A stretch of DNA of 64,000 nt from Parietichytrium sp. I65-24A (lineage: Eukaryota; Sar; Bigyra; Thraustochytrida; Thraustochytriidae): positions 620,001-684,000 of the forward strand of contig BLSF01000002.1 in assembly GCA_012862575.1 (NCBI GenBank), written 5' to 3'. The notes under the pieces are model-generated. The model was not told where the DNA came from, did not search any database, and saw nothing but the letters and a program-made list of their open reading frames with translations. Of this stretch, positions 10,632-19,309 are shown piece after piece. Positions within the stretch are counted from its first letter, which is position 1. The number at the start of each line of letters is the position of its first letter. Both the position numbers and the translations under genes were made by a program.

Positions 10632-11426
10632 GTCTTCGTCTCCTCTCAGCATCTCCAAGCCTTTTTCTATGCATGTACGTATTATACATCCTTCCAAGAG
10701 TCAATTCACTTTTCTGTTCCGTCGCCCTTCTGCCCTCTGCTTTCCTTTGTTGTCGTCTGCCATACTCACGTCAAGTGTACTCGCGTTCACATTTTTTCAC
10801 GCTTGGTTCTCGTTCTTCTTTCCCTTCCCTGGTTCCGGTTCTTCGAGCACTACGATTTAATTACCGCATCCCTCTAGATATGGTCTTATCATAAGGGTAT
10901 GGAGAACCCAAAAACGTCCCGCACACTCACAGTTAGCACGAATTTAAACTCGCCCCCATGCAGTCGTCATGATCCTAAGAGTTCAATATTATACACTATA
11001 CCATGCATGACGTACTGAAAAGTCTGAGATTGTTCGTTTTGTTCCTCATTTTCTTACACCAGCGATGACCGACTTCTATGCTGCCGAATTTAAAGAGTGT
11101 GAGCGCGAAGGAGACAAGAGCAACAAAGAAGAGAAAGAGAGAAAGAGAGAGTGAGAGAAGAGAGACAGACAGACAGAGAGAGAGAGAGAGAGAGAGCCCA
11201 GCCATCGATCAGTGCGCCGAGGAGCCCGAGTGATCTTGAAGAGCAGCGAGTTGTTTTCTAGTTTGGACTGATTTGAAGAAGGTAAGTTCACGCACATGTG
11301 TTTGGAGGGGTCTGGAGCGATATGTTTCTCGTCGCCTCCGGAGAGAGTTGGAGGGAACAAGTCAGAGGATGTGGAATGTAGTGGCGCGATCTCACGCGAG
11401 TGTTGGTGTATGCACAGCGTAATAAG
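10632..11426. other. Intergenic region with GA-rich repeat and possible 5' UTR intron
   Basis: It contains the receptor 3' UTR and the CKS1 promoter. A purine-rich microsatellite (GAGA/GACA units) runs from about 11112 to 11196. A consensus donor GTAAGT at 11282 and an acceptor-like CACAG ending near 11418 would define a 5' UTR intron of about 137 bp just before the CKS1 start; this is inferred from splice-site form only. Confidence 0.5.
11112..11196 (+). repeat. GA/GACA-rich microsatellite
   Basis: GAGA, GACA and AAAGAGAG units run almost without break on the plus strand. It lies in the probable CKS1 promoter or 5' UTR. Confidence 0.85.
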
Positions 11427-11823
11427 ATGCCGAATGATTTGGTAAACAGAATTGAATACTCGGAGAAGTATTTTGATGACAAGTTTGAGTACAGGTGAGT
11501 GAAGCATTATTTATCAATAGATCGAAACGGCTCGGTGACTAAACGCTTTCAATCCATAATGAAATTGCAGACATGTGATTCTTCCGAAGGAGATCGCTAA
11601 AGATCTGCCAAAAGACAAACTCCTCGAGGAGCACGAATGGAGATCAATTGGTGTACAGCAGTCGCGCGGTTGGGTACACTACGCAATTCATCGCCCAGAG
11701 CCACACATTCTCTTGTTCCGCAGGCCGCTGGGCACTGACCCAACCACTGGACGCATCGACCCTGTCCTGGAACAAGAGGCCAAGAACAGATACGACAGAG
11801 ACTTTGGCGCTGTCGCGGAATAA
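11427..11823 (+). CDS. CKS1: Cyclin-dependent kinase regulatory subunit (Cks1/Suc1)
   Basis: A small adaptor that binds cyclin-dependent kinases and phosphorylated substrates to promote cell-cycle transitions. Exon 1 is 11427-11494 and encodes [22 protein letters not shown]. The intron is 11495-11570 (76 bp, GTGAGT...TTGCAG, splitting an Arg codon after its second base). Exon 2 is 11571-11823. The product is 106 aa, close to the 80-110 usual for the family. Family hallmarks are intact: [44 protein letters not shown], including the conserved Cdk-binding and anion-binding residues and the HxPEPH hinge segment. The C-terminal extension after the LFRRP strand is only about 30 residues. The upstream ATG sits right after a possible 5' UTR intron. 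Confidence 0.94.
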
Positions 11824-11945
11824 ATATACTCGTTCATCTGACACAAAAAACTGTACGCAATTTTCTCCCCTTTCTTTCGAGCCTTTCCATTGTCTTTGGT
11901 CCCGCCGCTCGACACAAGGAGGCAGGTATCTAAATTCGACCTAGG

Positions 11946-13346
11946 CTAGGTCCCCACGGTGATGCCCCAGCTCGAACCACCAGCTCCTGCTCGCCGGCCC
12001 CTCCCGCCTTTGTCACTATCATCTGTTTTACCGCTGCCTCCCTCTAGCGCTTCTTTGTGTGCATTCATACACGCCATGGAACAGTATCTGTAATCGAGCC
12101 TCCTGAAAGGCTCCTTCTTCGCAGAATACGTTTTTCCACATGGTCCGTCGCAAGGCCAACGCGGCTTTGGCGCAGGCTTCGGCTTCTCCTGAGGAACAAA
12201 CCAAGCGAGATCACTTAGAACGTTTGTAACCAACATAGCCCGCGTGTGCTCCTCTGACAGTTCTGGCAGCAGCTTTAGAACTGGAATGACTCCCGAAATC
12301 ATTGCCTCGTATCCCATTCCACCATACCGGCAAAGGTCACTCTTGAACATGACTGGGGAACCCAGCACCAAATTCGATGAAAACCCCTTGCTGACTAAAG
12401 CTTGCACCAATACAGCAAATGCATCGATATTCACTCGGTGTAAGCTTTCGAGAACAAGTTTGCACCAAGATCCATGAGTTTGCAAAAGCTTGCAAGTCCG
12501 TTCGATTGCGTTCGAAAACTCCATCTCCAAAAAGACCGGAGGAAGCGCTTCTAAAATGCCAGAGATGTAGATGGCATTAGTGGAATCTTGACTGCCATCC
12601 AAGGATTCTTCGCGTAGTGCGCATATTTCCTCGACTGACCTAAACACGCGCTCAAACACGTCGGAAGGACTTTGTTCGATAAAACACGAATGAGTCATTT
12701 CAACGAGGGAAATAAAAATTGGAGGACCTCGCGTCTTGCTGGTAATGCGAAGCTGGCTCTGGGCCTCAATGGCTGCTCGCAGAGCACCCCGGGCCTCCGC
12801 AGTACTCACGTCGTGAAGAATGATGTTACCGATGAAGCCAGCCCGAATCCCGGTAGTTGATTGGCTGCTCGACGTTTCTTCGATTTCGAGACCTGCCGTA
12901 AGATCACGAATCATGCGGGACAGACACTCCGCTTCTGTCTCTTGACACTCTGGCGACCATCCTGACCCAAAGACAAAGCACACTGTGTCACCCCCCAGGC
13001 GCTTGTCCAAGTCGATCAAAGCTCCCAACTTACGCGACCTGCTGATCGGTGTTCCCTCGCACAGAACGATTTTAGAGCCTGCACTTGAGGAACTCAGCAC
13101 AGAGCGACACAATCGCGCCAGCTCTGTTTCAGCCGTGTCCAAGCTTTCCAAACTCAAGTTCTCCAACAGCGAGTATGGACTCTGCCTGAGGCGCCCGAGA
13201 TTCTCCAGTGTAATCTTGTCGAGGTCTCCAGAGCAAAGCTTCGAAGCTGTCAGGTTGTGAAATACATGAGCCTGCGGCAGAACCAACTCCACGTTTTGGG
13301 CATCTACCGCACCATCCCCAGTTGCAGTTCGGAGCATGGCTCCCAC
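11946..13346 (-). CDS. Phosphotriesterase-related pseudoenzyme with C-terminal zinc finger
   Basis: A 466-aa protein whose central part aligns with the phosphotriesterase-related (PTER) TIM-barrel family of the amidohydrolase superfamily: GIRAGFIGNIILHD matches the family segment around GEIG, ALRAAIEAQSQL matches AHAQAQL, and SDLCRYGGMGYEAMISGVIP matches the KYGGHGYSHI segment. The residues that hold the two metals in the family are replaced: Glu of GEIG by Asn, His of IIHPG by Leu/Val, His of MSHLDRT by Ser, and HD of AHDIHTK by Ser-Pro. The N-terminal HxH is at best HVFH. It is therefore unlikely to hydrolyse anything. At about 399-432 a Cys cluster follows (CDGPC, YCSMACMNAH), which suggests a zinc finger of C-x3-C plus C-x3-C-x3-H form. 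The tail is Gly/Arg/Lys-rich. It is probably a scaffold or nucleic-acid/protein-binding protein. Homology is good; function is inferred. Confidence 0.82.
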   Translation of the reverse strand: MGAMLRTATGDGAVDAQNVELVLPQAHVFHNLTASKLCSGDLDKITLENLGRLRQSPYSLLENLSLESLDTAETELARLCRSVLSSSSAGSKIVLCEGTPISRSRKLGALIDLDKRLGGDTVCFVFGSGWSPECQETEAECLSRMIRDLTAGLEIEETSSSQSTTGIRAGFIGNIILHDVSTAEARGALRAAIEAQSQLRITSKTRGPPIFISLVEMTHSCFIEQSPSDVFERVFRSVEEICALREESLDGSQDSTNAIYISGILEALPPVFLEMEFSNAIERTCKLLQTHGSWCKLVLESLHRVNIDAFAVLVQALVSKGFSSNLVLGSPVMFKSDLCRYGGMGYEAMISGVIPVLKLLPELSEEHTRAMLVTNVLSDLAWFVPQEKPKPAPKPRWPCDGPCGKTYSAKKEPFRRLDYRYCSMACMNAHKEALEGGSGKTDDSDKGGRGRRAGAGGSSWGITVGT

Positions 13347-13430
13347 TTTCCTGCTATTCTAATCGCGTTGCTCGTTCGCGGTTTCACGACTGCGGGTTGG
13401 AGAGTGAAGCGAGCTTCTCGTGCTCTCTGT

Positions 13431-13444
13431 GGTACTCGAGTACC
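13431..13444. promoter_or_regulatory. Perfect palindrome GGTACTCGAGTACC in a divergent promoter
   Basis: A 14-bp perfect palindrome, followed directly by CGGTAC. It lies between the divergent starts of the phosphotriesterase-related gene (minus, 13346) and the zinc-finger gene (plus). Its core TACTCGAGTA recurs at 30106-30115 upstream of XPA. A protein-binding role is inferred. Confidence 0.4.
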
Positions 13445-13627
13445 GGTACAACTTTAATCGAAATTAAAGTACGTTCTCTTCTAGCGCCACTCTACCAAAG
13501 AGTAGTTGAACTATTTTCAACAACACCTCTCAAAAAGTTCAACAAGACACGAGTGGAGACGCGTACTCAGTACTCACTCTCAGTACGCAGAGATGAAAAG
13601 GATTCGACCACGGATAGAAGGTGGAAA

Positions 13628-13717
13628 ATGGCTCGCATTAAAAGGAAGACAGCCAAGAAAGATCGAGGCGGACCAGCCCCTGCAAAGCTCACTCGAGAGC
13701 GCGCGCGGAGGCTTTAA
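13628..13717 (+). other. In-frame upstream segment, likely the original N-terminus of the zinc-finger gene
   Basis: An ATG at 13628 opens a 29-codon frame rich in Lys/Arg (MARIKRKTAKKDRGG) that ends in TAA at 13715-13717. It is in the same frame as the downstream zinc-finger protein, and the codons after the TAA continue with a matching charged helix (KLEQAEE) up to the next ATG at 13739. This looks like one N-terminus interrupted by a single stop codon. It could otherwise be a short upstream open reading frame that controls translation. Confidence 0.55.
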
Positions 13718-13738
13718 AAACTTGAGCAAGCTGAGGAA

Positions 13739-15346
13739 ATGCTGATCGGGCCAGGGAAACGAGCTCTCGATCGAAAAGCTCTTCAAGCGTTGGCGAAGAG
13801 GGATGGGGATGATGTAGAGAACTTGGAATTGATCGAGACTGATCTTCTCAACTGGGCCCGCTACGTGGACGGCGGAAACAAAAGATGTGATCCTGCGACT
13901 CGAATGAACGTTCAGAATCGTCTTGGCCTTACACGCGCATACCGGAAGCAGCTTGAGCTGATAAAGTTGGTGGTCAACAATACAGTGGATGACTCCGACG
14001 AAGACGGTGACGAGGTCGTTGATTCTTCGAAGGAAAAAGGAAAGAAAGTCAGGAAGAGCAGCAAGAAACCCTCTACGGAGTTGCTTGTTAAACTTGCGGC
14101 CGACGCCTCACAGATGCCGGAGGGTCTGAGAGATGCAGGGCAGGAAGTTATTCAGCATTTTGAGAAGTTTTGCCCCAACAGAAAAGTACCACCGCGTGCA
14201 GTGATGGAGGCGCTCCTGCACGCCCTTCAAGGTCCATTGGGGCAGTCCGTGAATACTGTGCTTGCTGAAACGGTGCCTGAGCGAGAGCTGGAAGACATTC
14301 GTGCACAGCATCGGAGTTTCATTAAAGATGTGAAGGAGTGGGTCGCGCCTGGCTTGGATGTGAAGCCGGATTCTGCCCTCCACGGCCGACCATACCGCTA
14401 CGGAATGCCACTTCCACCCCGTGACGTTGAGTGCCATAACACCCTGTACCGTAATGTGGAGGAGAAACTTCGACAAAAGAAGTTAATGGAGTTGTTGGAG
14501 ACTGCGCAGTACTTAAATGGAAACACGTGCAATCAGGACCTGAACATCACGTTGCACGGCGGGACCGTAAAGTTGTTGCACTCAACTATCGACGGTGACG
14601 AAAATGTGGATGAGGCAGAGGCGAAAGAGCTCGTTAAGGAGTGCGTACGAGTCGTTCAGCAGTGCCCTCTCGCGGTTCTGCCTCTTGCAAGTGCTTGCCC
14701 TGGAGTTCTTCGCACGGTGCTTCCGCAGATGAAGGAGTTCGTGACGGATGTGAAGAAGCGCGGAGCTGCAGAGATGGAATGTGGTCGCGATATCTCCTCG
14801 AGTTCGGCGATGAGTCAAGTCGGATCAGCAGGAGATGAGCTGCCGCCTTCTCGGGTGAAACTCCCTGTGATTCTGTTCAGGTGCCCATGGTGTGAAGAGG
14901 AGTTTGCAGAAGAATCTCTTCTCGCACAGCATTGCGCGTCTTTTGAGCACACTTGCCGATGGGAACTGAATGCCATTCGAAGTAACCCGCTCCACAAGAA
15001 GCCGGCGTCGAGTCGCTCTGGTTTGGAGAAAAAGTTCTACTCGTTCGAAATAAAAATGCCAGCGTTTGAGGCTGTTCGTCTGTACCGACGAGGCAGGCGT
15101 GAAATGAATCCAGGAACCGGCATTGTTGTCGACTGCCCACCAGGCCCATTGTGGTCGAGGGAAGAGCGATCGAAATACAAAAAGTTCTATAAGCTGAAAG
15201 AGGTCAACGCAGCGTACAATGCCGGTGATACAGGCTTGCGAGGCGAGACTCTTCAAGCATTCACCAAGAGGCTGAATAGAGAAAGGAAGGCGAAAGAGAA
15301 GAAGTCGCAAGAGGATGCTGAAGACGATGACGAGGGGAGTTTCTAA
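13739..15346 (+). CDS. C2H2 zinc-finger protein, unknown function
   Basis: A 535-aa protein from the ATG at 13739; the natural start may be 13628 (see the upstream segment). It is highly charged. Residues 75-120 form an acidic then Lys-rich stretch (DSDEDGDEVVDSS, KEKGKKVRKSSKK). A single C2H2 finger is at about 380-403 (FRCPWCEEEFAEESLLAQHC followed by ASFEH), with Cys-x2-Cys and His-x5-His spacing. The C-terminal 140 residues are basic, with a helix of Arg/Lys/Glu (KRLNRERKAKEKKSQEDAED) ending in an acidic patch. The features suggest a nuclear, perhaps RNA- or ribosome-assembly-related protein, but I recognise no family. It is divergent from the phosphotriesterase-related gene, and about 280 bp separate 13346 from 13628. 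Confidence 0.8.
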   Translation: MLIGPGKRALDRKALQALAKRDGDDVENLELIETDLLNWARYVDGGNKRCDPATRMNVQNRLGLTRAYRKQLELIKLVVNNTVDDSDEDGDEVVDSSKEKGKKVRKSSKKPSTELLVKLAADASQMPEGLRDAGQEVIQHFEKFCPNRKVPPRAVMEALLHALQGPLGQSVNTVLAETVPERELEDIRAQHRSFIKDVKEWVAPGLDVKPDSALHGRPYRYGMPLPPRDVECHNTLYRNVEEKLRQKKLMELLETAQYLNGNTCNQDLNITLHGGTVKLLHSTIDGDENVDEAEAKELVKECVRVVQQCPLAVLPLASACPGVLRTVLPQMKEFVTDVKKRGAAEMECGRDISSSSAMSQVGSAGDELPPSRVKLPVILFRCPWCEEEFAEESLLAQHCASFEHTCRWELNAIRSNPLHKKPASSRSGLEKKFYSFEIKMPAFEAVRLYRRGRREMNPGTGIVVDCPPGPLWSREERSKYKKFYKLKEVNAAYNAGDTGLRGETLQAFTKRLNRERKAKEKKSQEDAEDDDEGSF

Positions 15347-15732
15347 AATCAAAACAGTATCCCATTCAGTCTTTTTTAATTTGTTCTTTGTTTTGGCTTT
15401 GAAGCCGTGAGTCAGTGTCGGCGTCGTGACGTCGTCACTCAGAGATGACAAAGCTCAAAACCAACGAGCATGCTTCCTGCGGCGCCCGTACGCTGTGTTG
15501 CAAGACACCATCACCAGATAATGCCGCACGGTTCATCTTATCATTGTCGGAACTATCGTCGACGACCTTGTCATGGTGAATGTTATCGTGGCGTTTCCGA
15601 AACTGGAGAGTATTTTTCGTGATTTGTCTGAAAGAAGAGAAGATTGGATTCACGTCAAAAACAGTCGAGTCCACTTCTGGCGGAGAATACGTGTGACTTG
15701 TAAATTCTTTACACTTCAATTGCAACAAGATA

Positions 15733-17094
15733 TTACTCATTCAACTTTGGTCTCTTCGGGCCGGTAGGCGAGGACAACGACGCTTCTTCTTCAACTTCTG
15801 CACCCTCTGCAGAATCCAGCTGAAGACTTGCCGTAGGAGGCTGTCTGAGAAAAGAACTTTTCTGCGCTGCTGAGCACAACTCTGAGTGCATCATCGCTCG
15901 TACTGCTACTACATTGACAGACTGGCCAACCACTTTGAATTTTTGCAAAAGCGTCATATCTGGTGGCATTTCAAAGCCTTCTGGAAAAGCGAAAAGATTA
16001 AGCAATTCACGCGGACTGAACAGTCTCATTTTACCCGAGTGGAGCTTGGACATGTCGCTTTCTCGCTGAACACGCTTCCCGCGCCGGCATTCCATATGGT
16101 ACATCGACCCGCTGGACTTGTGCCAGGTCGCGCCGTACGAAGAAGTGAAGCAGAATGTACACCTATCATCCGCTCCGACATAGGAGAGGCCTTGAGCCCA
16201 CTTCTTCTTCAGCTTTTCGTCATCTAAAAGCAGCTCCTGCAAGAGCTCGCCACGTACGTCTTCTAAGAACGATCCTACGTTGTTCGTGCCGACTGGTCCA
16301 GATATATCGTCCTCCCCGAGCTCATGAAGCTTATGTAATGGGGCGTCTATGGTGTCATTGAAGGACACGTCTAGCTCTTGGCCATTCAAAGTCAGCTTTC
16401 TTACTGCCTCACAGGAGCAAGGTCTAATAGAGCTCATCACCGGCCCATAATGCTTTCTTGTGTCCCTATGGCAAGCCATGTAAAATCTCACTCTGCTGTT
16501 TGGAACCCGAAACTGGATCGGGCTGAGCAAATATTGGTTGTACGAATAACCGCAATCTTGTAAAGTCTCCTTCCAGATACCGTGAGTTTCGCTATCCACA
16601 AATCCTTTGACATTCTCGAAGAAAATCCATTCTGGGGGGTTCTTCATGTCTCGTAAAAGTTTCATCAGGTGCATAAACCCTTTGTTTCTTGGGTCTTTGA
16701 CGTCAAGCTGCTTTGCGCGAGCTGTCGTTGTGAAAGGCTGGCATGGTGGCGACATCGTCCATACATTTGCAAGTCCGTCAACCGTGTCCAGTTTAATACT
16801 CTCGATATTCAAGCGCCTCACCTCGCCGGCTGCAGACCCACCGAGGTACTTTTCATTGTGTTCGTACACGCGCTTGACAACCATTGCAGTGTCAACAGCG
16901 GTTACCACAACCTCCCTGTCGGGCCAGCACCCCTGCACAGCATCGACCAGCGCTCTCCTCATACCACCAATACCGGCAAACAGCTCGAGCACGTTAACCT
17001 GCTGCATGCCGGACTCCGACTCGGCCGACATTTCCGAACGCTCTGCAACCCCGCCAGGCTCCCCAACAACTCTTGCTCCCTCTGCCTCATTCAT
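15733..17094 (-). CDS. TRDMT1: DNMT2-type cytosine-5 methyltransferase (tRNA-Asp C38)
   Basis: A 453-aa member of the C5 cytosine methyltransferase fold. Family knowledge says DNMT2 methylates C38 of tRNA-Asp in the cytoplasm and nucleus. Motif I (VLELFAGIGGMRRAL) starts at about 34. Motif IV with the catalytic Cys (MSPPCQPFTTTAR) is at about 112. Motif VI (FFENVKGF) is at about 158. The DNMT2-specific CFT motif (CTFCFTSSYG) is at about 309. The target-recognition end and motifs IX/X (RLFSPRELLNLFAFPEGFEM, VVGQSVNVVAVRAMM) follow. There are no extra regulatory domains, which fits DNMT2 rather than DNMT1/3/5. It is a little longer than the human 391 aa because of an N-terminal extension (Met22 and Met30 are alternative starts) and a short Ser/Glu-rich tail. 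It converges on the zinc-finger gene upstream and is divergent from MetAP1. Confidence 0.95.
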   Translation of the reverse strand: MNEAEGARVVGEPGGVAERSEMSAESESGMQQVNVLELFAGIGGMRRALVDAVQGCWPDREVVVTAVDTAMVVKRVYEHNEKYLGGSAAGEVRRLNIESIKLDTVDGLANVWTMSPPCQPFTTTARAKQLDVKDPRNKGFMHLMKLLRDMKNPPEWIFFENVKGFVDSETHGIWKETLQDCGYSYNQYLLSPIQFRVPNSRVRFYMACHRDTRKHYGPVMSSIRPCSCEAVRKLTLNGQELDVSFNDTIDAPLHKLHELGEDDISGPVGTNNVGSFLEDVRGELLQELLLDDEKLKKKWAQGLSYVGADDRCTFCFTSSYGATWHKSSGSMYHMECRRGKRVQRESDMSKLHSGKMRLFSPRELLNLFAFPEGFEMPPDMTLLQKFKVVGQSVNVVAVRAMMHSELCSAAQKSSFLRQPPTASLQLDSAEGAEVEEEASLSSPTGPKRPKLNE

Positions 17095-17851
17095 CCTCAG
17101 TCACCAACTCGCGACTGTCGCTGGCATTCGCCGCGCCACTGTGGCTGTCCAAATACGCACCAATGCGCCCACCGTGCGCAGTGCAACTCTCAAAATTTTG
17201 AGAGTTTCACACAAAGTTCAAATTCCACACTCACTCACAACACAGACAAAACCATTCGTTTCTCGTTTCTCGTTTCTCATTTCTCTCCACAACTGACTCT
17301 GCCTAGCGTAAGCTCTATCAGACCCCATAGGAATGTACACGCCTTACGGGGGACTAGACTGAGTCTCTATTCATCTATTCTATTCTATCTATTCTATCTA
17401 TTCTAATTCTAATAAGGAAGGAGAAGTTCAAATTATCTAACCTGCCCGCTACCAATCGGTGAAATACGAAAGGGTAGCAAGCACTTTAGTCTGGATAATT
17501 ATAATTTTCACTACTCGTCTGTGTACGGTGATGGCCCTTTATGGGTTATAGCTAGCTACCGGTACCTATAGACACGGGCAGAATTGGGGTGGAGATAGAG
17601 GAGATAAGTTAGTGGAGATTGTCCTCGGGGATACCTTGGCAGCACGCCCCTCACAGTCCTCACAGTCCTCACAGCTGTGAATCTCGCATCGGGGAATTAC
17701 TTTTCCGCAGTTCAGCAGACGAGCAAAGAGACAAAACAGCGAAGAAACGAAAGAGCGAGGAGAGAGTTGAGAGAGGCGTTGGGAAAAGTATAAACTTCAA
17801 GTCTTGAGAGGCGGAAGAGCTTTCTGCATACATAGACTTACAGAGGAGGAA
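17095..17851. other. Divergent promoter region between DNMT2 and MetAP1
   Basis: No gene is supported. It contains a TCTAT/TATTC microsatellite at about 17363-17412, a CTAG/GGTACC palindrome cluster near 17551-17570, and three near-tandem copies of CTCACAGTC at about 17648-17673. CTTACAG at about 17837-17842 just before the MetAP1 start could be a splice acceptor for a 5' UTR intron. Confidence 0.5.
17363..17412 (+). repeat. TCTAT/TATTC microsatellite
   Basis: Repeated CTATTCTAT-type units with small variations, directly visible; intergenic. Confidence 0.8.
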
Positions 17852-19135
17852 ATGGCGGCGGTGGTGGAAGCAGAGGCGGAGCAGCAGCTCGCTGCGCTGG
17901 ATCTCAAAGACGCGAACAATGGCGAGACGGAGAATGGCGACGTAAAGAAGCTAGACGAAGAGGAGGAGGATGTGGCTGGCGGCAAAGAGGGCGAAGACGG
18001 GGTCGAAGGTAGCACGAAGAAGAAGAAGAAGAAGAGGAACAAGAAGAAGAAGAAGAAGGGCCCCAATACGGAAGGGATTTGGGCGATGCCAGAGGAGGAG
18101 TTCAACGCTATGTGCAATCGTTGGTTGGAAGAGACCAAGGACCAGTTGGACGGCGTGACGGAGGAGAACAAAAAGACTCTGGATCTGCGGTTTATGGGTT
18201 TCTCTTTCTCCGGGGATTTGCGCCCGTGGAAGGTGACAAAGCAGATGAAGGTGCCCGAAGGCATCCCTCTCCCGGACTATCACGAGACTGGCGATCCCGT
18301 GAGCGAGCGCGAGGCTAAAAGCTCGCGAAGCTCAACAATCCCGACGCACAGCGCGGCACAGATCAAGAAAATTCGCGCAGTATGCGCAATTGGCCGGGAG
18401 GTGTTGGACATCGCGGCTCGCTTCCTGAAAGCAGGTGTGACCGGAGACGAGATCGATCGCGTTGTCTTCAAGGCTTGCATCGAGCGCGGCGCATACCCGT
18501 CTCCGTTGAATTACAACGAATTCCCAAAGAGCCTTTGTGTGTCTGTGAACGAGGTCATTTGCCACGGAATTCCTGACCTTCGGCCAATTCAGGAGGGCGA
18601 TATCGTGAACCTCGATATTTCAGTGTACAAAGACGGTTTTCACAGCGACTTGAACGAGACCTTTATGATCGGCAAGGTCGACGATGCCGCGGAGAATCTC
18701 ATGCGGGCCGCATACGAGTCTCTTGTGGAAGGCTCCAAGCTCATCATGCCTGGAACTTTGTACCGCGAAGTTGGAAATGATGTGTCCAGAGTTGCGCACA
18801 AGGCCGGCTTCCAAGTCACCAGAACGTATTCCGGGCATGGAGTGGGCGAGAATTTCCATCAGGCGCCAAACGTGTCACACGTGGCAAAGAACAAGAGCAT
18901 CGGCATCATGCGCGAATCGCACGTTTTTACCATCGAACCGATGATCAACGAGAAAGGTTGGCATGATATCCTCTGGCCGGACAATTGGACTGCGGCTACA
19001 AGGGATGGCAAGCGCAGCGCTCAATTTGAGCACACCTTTTTAGTCACAGATACTGGAGTTGAAATATTGACAGCGAGGCCCGGAACAAATGTTTTTGAGA
19101 TGCCTCCGTATGATCCTGAGATGTTCCGCCGCTAG
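17852..19135 (+). CDS. MAP1: Methionine aminopeptidase, type 1 core with acidic/poly-Lys N-terminus
   Basis: A 427-aa enzyme that removes initiator Met from new proteins. I start at 17852 (GAAATGGCG context); an in-frame ATG at 17804 would add 16 residues. The catalytic half is clearly type 1: PSPLNYNEFPKSLCVSVNEV, ICHGIPD, YSGHGVGENFHQAPNVSH, HVFTIEPMI, RSAQFEHTFLV. All five metal ligands are present (Asp in LDIS, Asp in HSDLNET, His in SGHGVG, Glu in TIEP, Glu in FEHT). There is no type 2 insert. Unusually, the N-terminus lacks the paired zinc fingers of cytosolic eukaryotic MetAP1. It has an acidic block (DEEEED) followed by two Lys blocks (KKKKKKRNKKKKKK) at about 70-85, the arrangement known from MetAP2, where it mediates ribosome contact. 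It is divergent from DNMT2. Confidence 0.95.
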   Translation: MAAVVEAEAEQQLAALDLKDANNGETENGDVKKLDEEEEDVAGGKEGEDGVEGSTKKKKKKRNKKKKKKGPNTEGIWAMPEEEFNAMCNRWLEETKDQLDGVTEENKKTLDLRFMGFSFSGDLRPWKVTKQMKVPEGIPLPDYHETGDPVSEREAKSSRSSTIPTHSAAQIKKIRAVCAIGREVLDIAARFLKAGVTGDEIDRVVFKACIERGAYPSPLNYNEFPKSLCVSVNEVICHGIPDLRPIQEGDIVNLDISVYKDGFHSDLNETFMIGKVDDAAENLMRAAYESLVEGSKLIMPGTLYREVGNDVSRVAHKAGFQVTRTYSGHGVGENFHQAPNVSHVAKNKSIGIMRESHVFTIEPMINEKGWHDILWPDNWTAATRDGKRSAQFEHTFLVTDTGVEILTARPGTNVFEMPPYDPEMFRR

Positions 19136-19309
19136 GACAATGCAAAGAGAACTTGCCTTGACAGCACTGGCGAGTCTCACTCAGATCTCACTCAGAGAGG
19201 TGGGAAGGATATAGATTTGATTCGCTTATCACAAGCTCCAGCCCCCCCCCAAAAAAAAATCCGTGTGGTTTCTTGCTTCTTTACACTATTACAACCTTTT
19301 GCTCGTTGG

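Noticed and set aside
15435-15740. Minus-strand 101-codon frame overlapping the DNMT2 stop
   Set aside because: Most likely DNMT2 3' UTR; no homology and composition unlike the neighbours.
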